A stretch of DNA of 39,260 nt from an uncultured Bacteroidia bacterium (GTDB taxonomy: Bacteria > Bacteroidota > Bacteroidia > Bacteroidales > UBA932), in assembly GCA_902778105.1 (NCBI GenBank), contig CACYWN010000030.1, positions 1 to 39,260 on the forward strand, read 5' to 3'. The position numbers and the translations under genes are program-made. Of the stretch, positions 13,908 through 23,807 are shown one piece after another. The notes below the pieces were generated by a model. That model was not told the DNA's origin. It saw only the letters and a program-made list of their open reading frames with translations, and did not search any database. Position 1 is the stretch's first letter, and each line of letters starts with the position of its first letter.

Positions 13908-16900
13908 ATGAAAAAAATCAAATCAACCGCATTGGCATTTCTGATGCTTTTGCTCTCCTTCTCCACATTCGCGCAGAACGTGACTGTCAGGGGAACGGTT
14001 TATTCCTCGGAAGGAGAACCCCTCATCGGAACGGGAATCGTTCAAGTTGGGACGACCGTCGGAACCGTAGCCGATGAGAATGGCCAATTCTCCCTCACTG
14101 TTCCGGCCGGAAGCTCCCTGGAGTTCTCCGCCATGGGATATGTCTCCAAAGTCCTCCGGGCCGCCCCGCAGATGAATGTCGTTCTCGAAGAGGACAGCAA
14201 GTTGCTTGACGAGGTCGTCGTTACCGGTTATACCACTGAAAAGAAGGCCGACCTCACCGGTGCCGTGTCCGTCGTCGACATGCGCGCCGCCGAGAAAATG
14301 AACGTCAGTAACCCGATGCAGGCCCTCCAGGGCCAGGTCGCCGGCGTAAGCATCACCGCCGGCGGTTCTCCGGACGCGACGGCTTCCGTCCAGATCCGTG
14401 GTGTCGGCACCGTGAACGGGACTTCCCCGCTGTACATTGTGGACGGTGTCCCGACAACCGGTATCGGCACGATGAACCCCGATGACATCGAGAGCATCCA
14501 GTTCCTGAAGGACGCCGCCTCCGCGACCATCTACGGTTCCCGCGCTTCCAACGGTGTGATCATCATCACCACTAAGAAAGGAAAGAGCGGAAAGGTGAGC
14601 GTCACCTTCAACTCCTCCGTCGCAGTCTCCTCCTACATCAACCAACTCGATGTCATGAACGCCCAGGAATTCGGTGAAACCCTCTGGCGCGCATCCGTGA
14701 ACGACAAGATGGACCCGAACCAGAACGGCCTCGGCTATTCCTTCGACTGGAACAACAACTTCGACAGCCCCCAGCTGAACAAGGTGAACATCGCCCAATA
14801 TCTGGAAGGCGCCGGACAGGTGCAGCGTACCCCCTCCGCCGATACGGACTGGGTCAAGGAAACCACCCGCAACGGTATCGTCCAGAACTACAACCTCGCT
14901 TTCAGCCAGGGTACCGACCGCGGTAACTCCTACTTCTCCATCGGTTATTATGACAACCAGGGCACCATCAAGACTTCCTATCACAGGAGACTGTCCGTCC
15001 GTCTGAACTCCGAGTACAAGCTCTTCAAGAGCAACCTCCTCACCGTGGGTGAGCACTTTACATTCAGCAACGGAACCGGCGTCGGGGCCCCCGGCAGCTT
15101 CCTCCAGTCCGTCCTCCAGTTCAACCCGTCCATGCCGATCTACACGACCGACGGTGCATGGGCCGGTCCTGTGAACGGTTATCCTGACCGCCAGAACCCC
15201 CTGGCCATCCTCGAGCGTTCCAAGGACAACAAGAGCAGCAACTGGCGCCTGTTCGGTGACGCCTATGCCAACCTGAATCCTTTCAAGGGCTTCAACCTGA
15301 GGACCACCTTCGGCTTCGACTATTCCCACCGTTACGGCCGTACCTTCACCTATCCGATCACGGAAGGCAACGTCGCCAACCCGAGAAACGGTGTCCAAGC
15401 TTCCTTCAGCAACGGTCTCAGCTGGATGTGGAACGCCGTCGCCACCTACGGAATCGACCTTGCCCTGAGCCACCTCGACTTCATGGCCGGTACCGAGTTC
15501 AACCGCGACAACTCCATGAACTTCAATGCCTACCGCGAGGATTTCTCCCTTCTCAACCCCAACTACATGTGGCCTGACGCAGGTACCGGTGCCCAGTCCG
15601 TCGGCGGTTCCGGCAGCGGTTATGCCCTCGTCTCCTTCTTCGGCAAGGTCAATTACAACTACGCCGACAGATACCTCCTGGCGTTCACCATCCGCCGTGA
15701 CGGTTCTTCCCGCTTCGGTCACAACAACCGCTGGGCAACCTTCCCGGCCGTCTCCGCAGGTTGGAAAATCAAGAACGAGCCTTTCCTCCAGGATGTCAAC
15801 TGGCTGAGCGAACTCAAGCTCCGCGCCTCCTGGGGTGTGACCGGTAACCAGAACATTGCCAACAACGCGATCTACACCCTCTATTCCGCCAAGTACGACA
15901 GCGGTGCGAACGGTGGTTCCGGTGCTACTTCCTACGATATCAAGGGTGCCAACAAGGGCAGCCTCGCCTCCGGTTTCAAGAGAGACAGTATCGGTAATGA
16001 CGACCTCAAATGGGAAAGCACCGAACAGACCAACGCCGGTCTGGACTTCGGTTTCCTCCACGATGAGATTTACGGCTCCTTCGACTTCTTCTACAAGCAC
16101 ACAAAGGACATTCTCATCCAGATGGCCGGCCTCGATGTCATGGGTGAAGGCCACCGTATGTACATGAATGCCGGTGAGATGAAGAATCGCGGTATGGAAC
16201 TCTCCCTGGGCTATCGCCACTCCTTTGTTTCCGGTCTCCACCTGGATGTCCGTGGAAACATCTCCAACTACAAGAGCTGGATCTCCAGCCTTCCTTCCAC
16301 GGTTGCCGCCAACGGCACCTACGGTGGCAACGGCATCAAGAACATCCTCGGCCACGCCATGGGTTCCCAGGCTGGTTACATCTGGGACGGCATCTTCCAG
16401 TCCGAACAGGAAGTCAATGACCACGCGACCCAGAATGGTGCCGGTCCCGGCCGCCTGATCTTCCGCGACATCGCCGGTGCGACGGACGCAGACGGCAACG
16501 CTATCCCCGACGGACGCGTCACCAACGCCGACCAGGACTGGATCTATGATCCGACTCCCAAGTTCGCCTACGGCCTGAATCTCACGCTCCGCTACAAGAA
16601 CTTCGACTTCTCCACCTTCTGGGAGGGCATCGCCGGCCGGCAGATCATGACCGACCTCAAGAAGGAGACCGACCTCTGGAGCGGACTGAACATCGGCTTC
16701 CTCAACAAGGGTGCCCGCCTGCTGGACGCCTGGACACCGGACCACACCAACACCGACGTCCCCGCCCTCACCCGTTCCGACCGCAACAACGAAAAGCGCC
16801 GCAGTTCCTACTATGTGGAGGACGGTTCCTTCTTCCGCCTCAGGAACGCCCAGATCGGCTATTCGCTCCCGGCCCACGTCGCCAAGAGCATCGGCATTTC

Positions 16901-17039
16901 CCGCCTGCGTATCTACGTCAGTACCCAGAACTCCATCACGTTCAAGAGCAGCAAGTTCACCGGTGTCGATCCCGAGAACCCGAACTTTGGCTACCCGATC
17001 CCGATGATCAATACCCTGGGTGTTAATGTCACTTTCTAA
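13908..17039 (+). CDS. SusC-like TonB-dependent outer-membrane transporter
   Basis: The product has 1043 residues. It has a signal peptide ending LLLSFSTFAQ at about 23, a carboxypeptidase-D-like domain (VTVRGTVYSSEGEPLIG onward), the TonB-box-like EVVVTGY at about 103-109 and a plug domain with VRG-type segments (QIRGVGTV). The SusC hallmark IYGSRASNGVIIITTKKG lies near residue 215. A long beta-barrel follows with aromatic strand ends, finishing in VNVTF. It imports fructo-oligosaccharides across the outer membrane with its SusD partner 15 nt downstream. Specificity between levan and inulin is not readable. Codon use is strongly biased to C-ending codons, as in highly expressed genes. Confidence 0.95.
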   Translation: MKKIKSTALAFLMLLLSFSTFAQNVTVRGTVYSSEGEPLIGTGIVQVGTTVGTVADENGQFSLTVPAGSSLEFSAMGYVSKVLRAAPQMNVVLEEDSKLLDEVVVTGYTTEKKADLTGAVSVVDMRAAEKMNVSNPMQALQGQVAGVSITAGGSPDATASVQIRGVGTVNGTSPLYIVDGVPTTGIGTMNPDDIESIQFLKDAASATIYGSRASNGVIIITTKKGKSGKVSVTFNSSVAVSSYINQLDVMNAQEFGETLWRASVNDKMDPNQNGLGYSFDWNNNFDSPQLNKVNIAQYLEGAGQVQRTPSADTDWVKETTRNGIVQNYNLAFSQGTDRGNSYFSIGYYDNQGTIKTSYHRRLSVRLNSEYKLFKSNLLTVGEHFTFSNGTGVGAPGSFLQSVLQFNPSMPIYTTDGAWAGPVNGYPDRQNPLAILERSKDNKSSNWRLFGDAYANLNPFKGFNLRTTFGFDYSHRYGRTFTYPITEGNVANPRNGVQASFSNGLSWMWNAVATYGIDLALSHLDFMAGTEFNRDNSMNFNAYREDFSLLNPNYMWPDAGTGAQSVGGSGSGYALVSFFGKVNYNYADRYLLAFTIRRDGSSRFGHNNRWATFPAVSAGWKIKNEPFLQDVNWLSELKLRASWGVTGNQNIANNAIYTLYSAKYDSGANGGSGATSYDIKGANKGSLASGFKRDSIGNDDLKWESTEQTNAGLDFGFLHDEIYGSFDFFYKHTKDILIQMAGLDVMGEGHRMYMNAGEMKNRGMELSLGYRHSFVSGLHLDVRGNISNYKSWISSLPSTVAANGTYGGNGIKNILGHAMGSQAGYIWDGIFQSEQEVNDHATQNGAGPGRLIFRDIAGATDADGNAIPDGRVTNADQDWIYDPTPKFAYGLNLTLRYKNFDFSTFWEGIAGRQIMTDLKKETDLWSGLNIGFLNKGARLLDAWTPDHTNTDVPALTRSDRNNEKRRSSYYVEDGSFFRLRNAQIGYSLPAHVAKSIGISRLRIYVSTQNSITFKSSKFTGVDPENPNFGYPIPMINTLGVNVTF

Positions 17040-17054
17040 AAAGCTGTTGAAATT

Positions 17055-18788
17055 ATGAAAAAATCAATGATATTCAGAGGATTGGCCGTCGCCGCCGCCA
17101 TGGTGGTGCTCGGAAGCTGCGAAAAGTTCATGGACGGTCCCGTCCCTCAGGGAAAGGTCAGTGACGTGGACGTGCTCTCCCCGGAACATGTCGAGGACCT
17201 CTGCATCGCCGCCTACGCCGGCTATTCCACCTTCGAGGAAATCAACACCTCCTTCACCCTTTGGAACTATGACGTCCGTTCGGACGACGCCTACAAAGGC
17301 GGTAACGGAACGGAAGACGGCGACGTATTCCACGCCCTGGAGGTCTGCAAGGGTGTCCTTCCGACCATGTGGAACGTAAACGACATGTGGCGTCGCCTGT
17401 ACATGGCGGTCGGCCGCCCGAACGCGGCTCTCTCCGTCCTGGAGAAGATGGACGAGAAAGACTTCCCGCTCCTCAAACAGCGTATCGCCGAGATGCGGTT
17501 CCTCCGCGCCCACGGCCTGTTCGTGCTCAAGGAGCTGTTCAAGTATATCGTATTTGCCGAGCCTTCAACGAGTTACGACGAATACTATGAACTCTCGAAC
17601 CGCACCTATACCAATGACGAAGGATGGCAGCTTCTGGCCGATGACTTCAAGTACGCCTACGACAACCTCCCGGCCACCCAGTCCGACAAGGGCCGTCCCA
17701 CGAAGGCCTCTGCCGCCGCTTATCTCGCCAAGGTATACCTGTTCAAGGCTTACCATCAGGACAACCCCGAGAACCACGAAGTGACCAGCATCAGCCAGGA
17801 AGACCTTGCCAAGGTGGTTGAATACACCGAGAAGAGCCTCTACGCCGGTTACGGCCTCGCTCCTGACCTTCACGACAATTTCCGTCCGGAGGAACAGTAT
17901 GAGAACGGTCCTGAATCCATGTGGGCCATCCAGTACTCCATGGACGACGGCACCCTAAGCGGTAACCGCAACTGGGCCCTCGGCCTGGTCGTCCCGAACA
18001 TTCCGGGCGTCACCGACGGTGGCTGCGACTTTTACAAGCCGTCCCAGAACATGGTCAACGCGTTCCGCACCGACGCCGCCGGCCATCCGCTCTTCGACAC
18101 CTTCAACGACAAGGACTTCGATCCGGAGACCGACAACGTGGACCCGCGCCTCTTCCTGACCTGCGGCATCCCCGGCTTCCCGTATGAATTCAACGAGAAG
18201 TACATGGTCGAGTACACGCCGGTCTGGAGCCGCAGCAACGGCCTGTACGGTTACTACTGCAACCTCAAGTACAATGTCGATCCCGACAGCGGCTATCTCA
18301 TCAAGGGAGGCTGGTATGGTTCCCCGATGAACAACGTCGTCATCCGCTACGCCGAAGTCATGCTCATGCGTGCGGAAGCCCTCATCCAGCTCAACGACGG
18401 ACGCATCAACGAAGCCATGGACCTGATCAACCAGATCCGTGAACGCGCTTCCCGCAGCCTTTCCGTAATCGGAGACTATCCCGAGAAGTATGGCGTCCAC
18501 TTCAACGTGAAGCCCTACACGGGAATCAGCACCCAGGCTGAGGCCATGAAGGCCCTGAAGTTCGAACGCCGTGTCGAACTCGCCATGGAAAGCGGCCGTT
18601 TCTTCGACCTCGTACGCTGGGGCGAAGCCGCCGAAGTGCTCAACAAGTACTTCCAGGAGGAGAAGGACAATTGCTCCATCTACGATGGCGCTGTCTTCAC
18701 CAAGAACCAGCACGAATACCTTCCGCTGCCGCAGAACCAGATTTCCGCCAGCAACGGCAAGTATCAACAGAACTGCGGTATCTGGTAA
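17055..18788 (+). CDS. SusD-like surface glycan-binding lipoprotein
   Basis: The product has 577 residues. A lipoprotein signal ends VVLGSC, with Cys22 as the lipid site. The SusD family features are present: an N-terminal helical repeat region and SKADVLSP-type start, the mid-region LPATQSDKGRPTKASAAAYLAKVYL, which is the TPR signature, and the C-terminal VRWGEAAEVLNKYF with EYLPLPQNQISASNG. SusD caps SusC and delivers oligosaccharides. It follows susC by 15 nt and is followed by a strong hairpin that may lower expression of the downstream genes. Confidence 0.95.
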   Translation: MKKSMIFRGLAVAAAMVVLGSCEKFMDGPVPQGKVSDVDVLSPEHVEDLCIAAYAGYSTFEEINTSFTLWNYDVRSDDAYKGGNGTEDGDVFHALEVCKGVLPTMWNVNDMWRRLYMAVGRPNAALSVLEKMDEKDFPLLKQRIAEMRFLRAHGLFVLKELFKYIVFAEPSTSYDEYYELSNRTYTNDEGWQLLADDFKYAYDNLPATQSDKGRPTKASAAAYLAKVYLFKAYHQDNPENHEVTSISQEDLAKVVEYTEKSLYAGYGLAPDLHDNFRPEEQYENGPESMWAIQYSMDDGTLSGNRNWALGLVVPNIPGVTDGGCDFYKPSQNMVNAFRTDAAGHPLFDTFNDKDFDPETDNVDPRLFLTCGIPGFPYEFNEKYMVEYTPVWSRSNGLYGYYCNLKYNVDPDSGYLIKGGWYGSPMNNVVIRYAEVMLMRAEALIQLNDGRINEAMDLINQIRERASRSLSVIGDYPEKYGVHFNVKPYTGISTQAEAMKALKFERRVELAMESGRFFDLVRWGEAAEVLNKYFQEEKDNCSIYDGAVFTKNQHEYLPLPQNQISASNGKYQQNCGIW

Positions 18789-18811
18789 CAGATACCCCCA
18801 ACCTGCTTCCT

Positions 18812-18836
18812 GTCGCCCGGTTTCCCGCCGGGCGAC
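18812..18836 (+). terminator. Intercistronic hairpin after susD
   Basis: GTCGCCCGG (18812-18820) pairs with CCGGGCGAC (18828-18836) around a 7-nt loop. It lies between the susD stop and the next start codon with no T-tract. It may stabilize susCD mRNA or cause partial termination, which would fit lower need for the enzymes than for SusC/SusD. Confidence 0.55.
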
Positions 18837-18851
18837 GGGAAACAGTGTTAA

Positions 18852-20441
18852 ATGCCCCCTATGTTCAAGGATATGCTTAACGCTTTCTTTCCCCTGCTGG
18901 TCAGCAGTTTCCTGCTGTCCTGCCACGAGTCCCCGGTTCCTGCCCCGGACCCGGTCATCCCTGAAGAGGAAGAACCCGACCCTCAGTGGAACATGCCTCG
19001 GGATGAGTTCGACGGGACTTACACGCTCTTCTTCCAGCCGGACAACGGGGATGTCGGCGATCCGATGCCCTTCTACGATCCGAAGGCCCGTGACTTCAAG
19101 GTCATGTACCTCCAGAACGACATTCCGAACCGGGTCCGGGGCGTATTCCATCCCATCTGGGGCGTGAAGACCTCCGACCTCGCGAACTACGACTTCATGC
19201 GGGAACTGATTCCCTGCGGCGAAGCCGGCAGCCAGGATGCGGCCATCGGAACGGGGTCGACCGTCTATAATCCGGCGGACGGCCTGTACTACAACTTCTA
19301 CACGGGCAACAAGTTGAACCCCAAGGCCGACGAGAACGGGCAGGTTGTCATGATGGCGACATCCAGCGATTTCGTCCACTGGTTCAAGCGGGCCGGCTTC
19401 ATCATCAAAGGAAACGACTACGGCTATGACCGGAACGATTTCCGGGATCCCTGTGTCTTCCAGACCCAGGACGGAATCTGGCACATGCTTGTCTCCACCC
19501 TGAATACGGGGAGGAAAGGAGTCATCGCCGAATTCGTCTCGAACGACCTGCTGGAATGGACCCATGCCGGAATCTTCATGAACATGCACCAAGACCGTTT
19601 CTACGAGTGCCCGGACGTGTTCGAGATGAATGGCTGGTGGTATATGGTCTACTCGGAGAAGCACGTGGATGTGCGTCGCGTCCTGTATTTCAAGGGACGT
19701 TCACTGGAGGAGATCAAGGCTCAGACCGCGAATCGGAACCTGCCCCGTGACGAGAAGGCTTACTACCTGGATTCCAGAGGTTTCTATGCCGGGAAGACGG
19801 CTTCTGACGGCAAGGAACGCTATATCTGGGGCTGGAGTCCTTCCCGCCCGAGACATGACAACAAGAACGTGGGCATTCCGCCGCGGGAGCCCCGTTGGGG
19901 CGGCAACCTCGTCGCTCACCGCCTTGTCCAGCACGAGGACGGCTCGCTCTCCTGCGCCGAGATTCCGAGCATCGCGGGGCGTTTCGACCAGGCGGGCTGG
20001 AAGGGTACGCTGGAAGCGAAGCAGAGTGAGACCCTGATCTTCGGTCCTCTCGCCGAGAGCAACCATCTCTCCTTCACGGTCCAGGCGGACCGCCCGGACG
20101 CATCCTTCGGGATTTCGTTCTGCCGGGACGACGAAGCCCGGAAGTACTATACGGTCCGGATCGTCCCGGAAGGAGACGGCACCTGCAACATCCGTTTTTC
20201 CGAAGACGGACCGGACGGAACGGGCGAAGTGCAGTGGATCGACGGTTGTTTGTTCACTCCGCCCTCGGATATGAAATACAAAATTTCTATTTTTAACGAA
20301 ATTTCCGTCTTCGTACTGTACATTAACGACATTACTTGCTATACGAACCGGATTTACGGCATGGGTGGCCACAAGTGGTCCATCGAGAGTTATCAGGGCG
20401 ACCTGACCGTCTCGGACATTGCCGTCGGACCCATGAAATGA
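18852..20441 (+). CDS. GH32-like surface lipoprotein (DUF4975 type)
   Basis: The product has 529 residues. A lipobox FLLSC gives Cys24, followed by an acidic stretch (PVIPEEEEPDP) that resembles surface-export signals of Bacteroidota lipoproteins. The five-bladed GH32 domain has an altered first motif (PMPFYDPKARDF, Asp76), then FRDP (about 197-200) and YECPD with Glu252. The C-terminal part fits the sandwich domain often paired with this GH32 subtype. It takes the slot usually held by a SusE-like binding protein. It could be a surface endo-fructanase or, with the altered motif, mainly a binder. It follows susD by 63 nt and ends just before the next GH32 gene. Confidence 0.8.
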   Translation: MPPMFKDMLNAFFPLLVSSFLLSCHESPVPAPDPVIPEEEEPDPQWNMPRDEFDGTYTLFFQPDNGDVGDPMPFYDPKARDFKVMYLQNDIPNRVRGVFHPIWGVKTSDLANYDFMRELIPCGEAGSQDAAIGTGSTVYNPADGLYYNFYTGNKLNPKADENGQVVMMATSSDFVHWFKRAGFIIKGNDYGYDRNDFRDPCVFQTQDGIWHMLVSTLNTGRKGVIAEFVSNDLLEWTHAGIFMNMHQDRFYECPDVFEMNGWWYMVYSEKHVDVRRVLYFKGRSLEEIKAQTANRNLPRDEKAYYLDSRGFYAGKTASDGKERYIWGWSPSRPRHDNKNVGIPPREPRWGGNLVAHRLVQHEDGSLSCAEIPSIAGRFDQAGWKGTLEAKQSETLIFGPLAESNHLSFTVQADRPDASFGISFCRDDEARKYYTVRIVPEGDGTCNIRFSEDGPDGTGEVQWIDGCLFTPPSDMKYKISIFNEISVFVLYINDITCYTNRIYGMGGHKWSIESYQGDLTVSDIAVGPMK

Positions 20442-20446
20442 TCGAC

Positions 20447-21931
20447 ATGAAAAGATTCGCATACATCCTCGCGGCAGTCCTGCTCCTGGCGTCCTCCGGC
20501 GCACGGGCGCAGGGAACTTTCCCGCCCCGCAACATACCGGAGCCTACGTACAAGGAACTGTACAGGCCCCAGTTCCACTTCAGCCCTTCCGTCGGCTGGA
20601 TCGGCGACCCGTGCGGCCTGACCTACTATGACGGGAAATTCCACCTGTTCTGGTGGGGCAAGGCCGAGTCGGAAGACCTGGTCCACTACAACGAAATCAA
20701 CCGGCGCGCCATGCAGGGCGGTCCCCGGGGGATCAGTTACTTCACGGGCTCAGTGCTCATCGACAAGAAGGGAACCGCCGGATTCGGGGAGAACACCTGG
20801 GTCGCCGCGTACACCATCGCGGCCCGGAACCCGGAGAAACAGTCCCAGGGCCTCTCCATCAGCCACGACGGCCGGACCTTCCACTGGTATGACAAGAACC
20901 CCGTCCTGGACGAGTGGAGCACGGAATTCCGCGATCCGACCGTCTTTTGGCACGAGGAGACGGGTCAGTGGGTGATGGTCGTCGGCAAGGTCCTGGCGAA
21001 AAAAGTGGGTATCTATACCTCCCCGAACCTGAAAGACTGGACTTTCGCCAGCGATTTCGGCCCCGCCGGAGACACCGAGAAGGCCTGGGAATGCCCCGAC
21101 CTCATCCAGATCCCCGTCGAGGGAACGGACGAGAAGAAGTGGGTCATGATCCTCTCGATCAACTGGGCCCAGGAGCAGTACTTCGTGGGCGACTTCGACG
21201 GGAAGACCTTCACCATCGGCGAGGGCCAGCCCAAGACTCCCCAGTACATCGACAAGGGCTTCGACTTCTACGCTTCGCGCGTTTTCCGCGACTATGACGG
21301 GACGTTGAAGGACGTCATCTCCATCGGCTGGGTCTCGCACTGGGACTATGCCCGGAACATTCCCAACCGTCCGGGACAGGGGCTCTGGTCCATCCCCCGC
21401 GTGCTGAAACTCAAGAAGACCGCCGAGGGATACGTCATGACCCAGACTCCCTACCCGGGTCTCGAGACCCTGCGCGGCCAGGGCGTTTCCTACACCCAGG
21501 AATTCCCGGTGGGCGTAAAGCCCATGAAATTCAAACCGGCCTCCAATGTGTACGAGATGGACGTCACCATCGACGCGACCCGGTCCAACGTCGTCGGGTT
21601 CAACCTGATGGCGGGCAACGGTCACAAGTTGACCGTCCAGTATGATACGGACAGCCAGTACATTACGGTCGACAGGACCAATACCGGCGAAGTCGTCCTC
21701 GAGAAGTTCCCGCGCGTAGCCTACGCGAAGGTCCCGCCGAAGGACGGCGTCCTCCGGCTCCGCTTCTTCGTGGACAAGTCCAGCCTGGAACTCTTCGCCA
21801 ACGACGGCGAGGACGTCTTCACCTTCCTGGCCTTCCCGGCCGAAGACCAGATCGGGCTGGAAGCCTTTGCCCAGAAGAAAGGCACCAAGATGAACGTGCA
21901 GGCCTGGAACCTGAACTCCATCTGGGAATAG
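20447..21931 (+). CDS. GH32 fructan hydrolase, periplasmic or secreted
   Basis: The product has 494 residues and an Sec signal (VLLLASSGARA, cleavage near 21). The first catalytic motif is WIGDPCG with Asp54; the consensus is W-M/x-NDPNG. FRDPT and WECPD follow, so the three acids are present. The C-terminal sandwich contains FVDKSSLELFANDGED. The start is the ATG at 20447, because the signal begins there; the ATG at 20438 would overlap the previous stop. No lipobox is seen, so it likely works in the periplasm on imported oligosaccharides. The N-to-G and N-to-C changes around the nucleophile are unusual and may shift specificity. Confidence 0.85.
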   Translation: MKRFAYILAAVLLLASSGARAQGTFPPRNIPEPTYKELYRPQFHFSPSVGWIGDPCGLTYYDGKFHLFWWGKAESEDLVHYNEINRRAMQGGPRGISYFTGSVLIDKKGTAGFGENTWVAAYTIAARNPEKQSQGLSISHDGRTFHWYDKNPVLDEWSTEFRDPTVFWHEETGQWVMVVGKVLAKKVGIYTSPNLKDWTFASDFGPAGDTEKAWECPDLIQIPVEGTDEKKWVMILSINWAQEQYFVGDFDGKTFTIGEGQPKTPQYIDKGFDFYASRVFRDYDGTLKDVISIGWVSHWDYARNIPNRPGQGLWSIPRVLKLKKTAEGYVMTQTPYPGLETLRGQGVSYTQEFPVGVKPMKFKPASNVYEMDVTIDATRSNVVGFNLMAGNGHKLTVQYDTDSQYITVDRTNTGEVVLEKFPRVAYAKVPPKDGVLRLRFFVDKSSLELFANDGEDVFTFLAFPAEDQIGLEAFAQKKGTKMNVQAWNLNSIWE

Positions 21932-21953
21932 AAAAACTTTGACACAAAACGAT

Positions 21954-23801
21954 ATGAAAAAAATCCTGTTCCTGCTCATCCTGACTTCGGTCTTCTCATG
22001 CACGCCTTCCGCCAAACGCCGGGAGGCCGCCGCCCCCGAAGGAGGAATGACCATCGAAAACCTGGGACCCGGAAACCGGTACGTCCGGATCGATTCCAGG
22101 CAGAAATACCTCCTGCTCCCGGTCCAGGAAGGCGTTCCTTCGTGGACGGCGAACATCGTCGTCGACACCCGCCCGGGAGGAAGTTTCACCGTTCCGCTCG
22201 CCGTGGACAAGATCGACTACTGGGTACCGTTCGACCTTACTCCGTATCATGGGAACCAACTGCTGCTCAGTTTCGTTTCCGGCATGGGACGCCGTCCCAT
22301 GCCCGGACAGGCTCCGGCCGTCCAGCCCGAAGCGATGGCCTGGAAGGAAATGAAACTGTCCGACACCTTCGACACCGCCAACCGGGAGACGCTCTGGCGT
22401 CCGGAGTATCACTTCACCCCCGCCTACGGCTGGATGAACGATCCGAACGGCATGGTGTACGACAACGGTGAATGGCACCTGTTCTTCCAGTACAACCCGT
22501 ATGCGTCCATCCACGGGAACATGCACTGGGGACATGCTGTTTCCAAGGACCTGATCCATTGGGAGGAACTGCCCATCGCCCTGTATCCCGATGCGCTCGG
22601 AACCATCTTCTCCGGAAGCGCCGTCATCGACAAGGACAATACGGCCGGATTCGGCAAGGGGGCGATGGTCGCCATCTTCACCAGCGCCGGCGCCCGGCAG
22701 ACCCAGAGCATCGCCTACAGCACGGACGGCGGCCGGACCTTCACCAAATACGCAGGGAATCCGGTCATCACCTCCGACGTCCGGGATTTCCGCGACCCGA
22801 AGGTCATCTGGAATCCGGAGATCGGGAAATGGAACCTCGTCCTCGCTGCCGGCAATGAAGTCCGCTTCTACTCCTCTCCCGACCTCAAGCACTGGAATTT
22901 CGAAAGCGGATTCGGATCCGACGGATACGGCAGCCATGGCGGCGTCTGGGAATGCCCGGACATCTTCCCCGTCAAGGTGGAAGGGACGGATGCCAAGAAG
23001 TGGGTCCTCCTGGTCAATAACGGCGGAGGTCCTGCCGGCGGAACGGCCACCCAGTACTTCGTGGGCGAGTTCGACGGCAAGACGTTCAAATGCGATTCCC
23101 CGGCCGAGACCGTCAAATGGATGGACTGGGGCAAGGACCATTATGCCACCGTCTCCTTCTCCAACGCTCCGGACAACCGGAACGTCGTCCTGGCCTGGAT
23201 GAACAACTGGGATTATGCGAACCGCGTTCCCACCGTCCAGTTCCGGAGCGGCGACTCCATCCCCCGCGACCTTTCCCTGTATGAGAAAGACGGCGAGTAC
23301 TATCTCTCCGTCGTTCCCTCTCCCGAGATGGATGCGGCCCGAGGTACTGCGAGCCCGGTCGATGCCGGAACCGTCACCGCGGAAGGAAAGGAGTTCAAAG
23401 ACATCCTGAGCGCCTGCGGCGGGGTGGGCGAGATCGAGGTTGCTTTCACTGCAGCCTCTCCCGCCAAGTTCGGAATTGAACTATACAATTCCCTGGGCGA
23501 ATCCGTGAAGTTCTGCTATGACTTTGAAGCGTCCACATTCGCCTGCGACCGCACGGAAAGCGGTGTCGTTGATTTCCATCCCACGTTCGCGGCCGTCTCG
23601 GTCGCACCGCTGGTGAAGGCCGACAGTTATGTCCTGCGCCTTTTCGTGGACAAGTGCAGCGTCGAAGCATTCGACGCCAAGGGACGGTTCGCCCTGACGG
23701 ACCAGGTGTTCCCGCACGAGTCCTTCTCCGGAATCCGCCTTGTCGCCCTGGACGGCGACGTCACGGTTTCTTCCATGAACGTGTATCCTATCAACAGGTA
23801 A
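21954..23801 (+). CDS. GH32 lipoprotein fructanase with N-terminal sandwich domain
   Basis: The product has 615 residues. A lipobox LTSVFSC gives Cys16. Residues about 32-120 form a small beta domain of the type (DUF4980) that precedes GH32 in many Bacteroidales enzymes. The catalytic domain has the full consensus WMNDPNG with Asp163, then FRDPK and WECPD, and the C-terminal sandwich has FVDKCSVEAFDAKG. This is the most canonical GH32 of the four and is expected to be an exo- or endo-beta-fructosidase. The ATG at 21954 is chosen because the earlier start is TTG. It follows the previous gene by 22 nt and precedes the kinase by 6 nt. Confidence 0.9.
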   Translation: MKKILFLLILTSVFSCTPSAKRREAAAPEGGMTIENLGPGNRYVRIDSRQKYLLLPVQEGVPSWTANIVVDTRPGGSFTVPLAVDKIDYWVPFDLTPYHGNQLLLSFVSGMGRRPMPGQAPAVQPEAMAWKEMKLSDTFDTANRETLWRPEYHFTPAYGWMNDPNGMVYDNGEWHLFFQYNPYASIHGNMHWGHAVSKDLIHWEELPIALYPDALGTIFSGSAVIDKDNTAGFGKGAMVAIFTSAGARQTQSIAYSTDGGRTFTKYAGNPVITSDVRDFRDPKVIWNPEIGKWNLVLAAGNEVRFYSSPDLKHWNFESGFGSDGYGSHGGVWECPDIFPVKVEGTDAKKWVLLVNNGGGPAGGTATQYFVGEFDGKTFKCDSPAETVKWMDWGKDHYATVSFSNAPDNRNVVLAWMNNWDYANRVPTVQFRSGDSIPRDLSLYEKDGEYYLSVVPSPEMDAARGTASPVDAGTVTAEGKEFKDILSACGGVGEIEVAFTAASPAKFGIELYNSLGESVKFCYDFEASTFACDRTESGVVDFHPTFAAVSVAPLVKADSYVLRLFVDKCSVEAFDAKGRFALTDQVFPHESFSGIRLVALDGDVTVSSMNVYPINR

Positions 23802-23807
23802 TCAGTT

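Noticed and set aside
13923-16877. 984-codon open frame opposite susC
   Set aside because: It has the low-complexity Gly/Val/Asp/Glu composition of a shadow opposite a GC-biased gene, while the plus strand is a complete SusC with all motifs.
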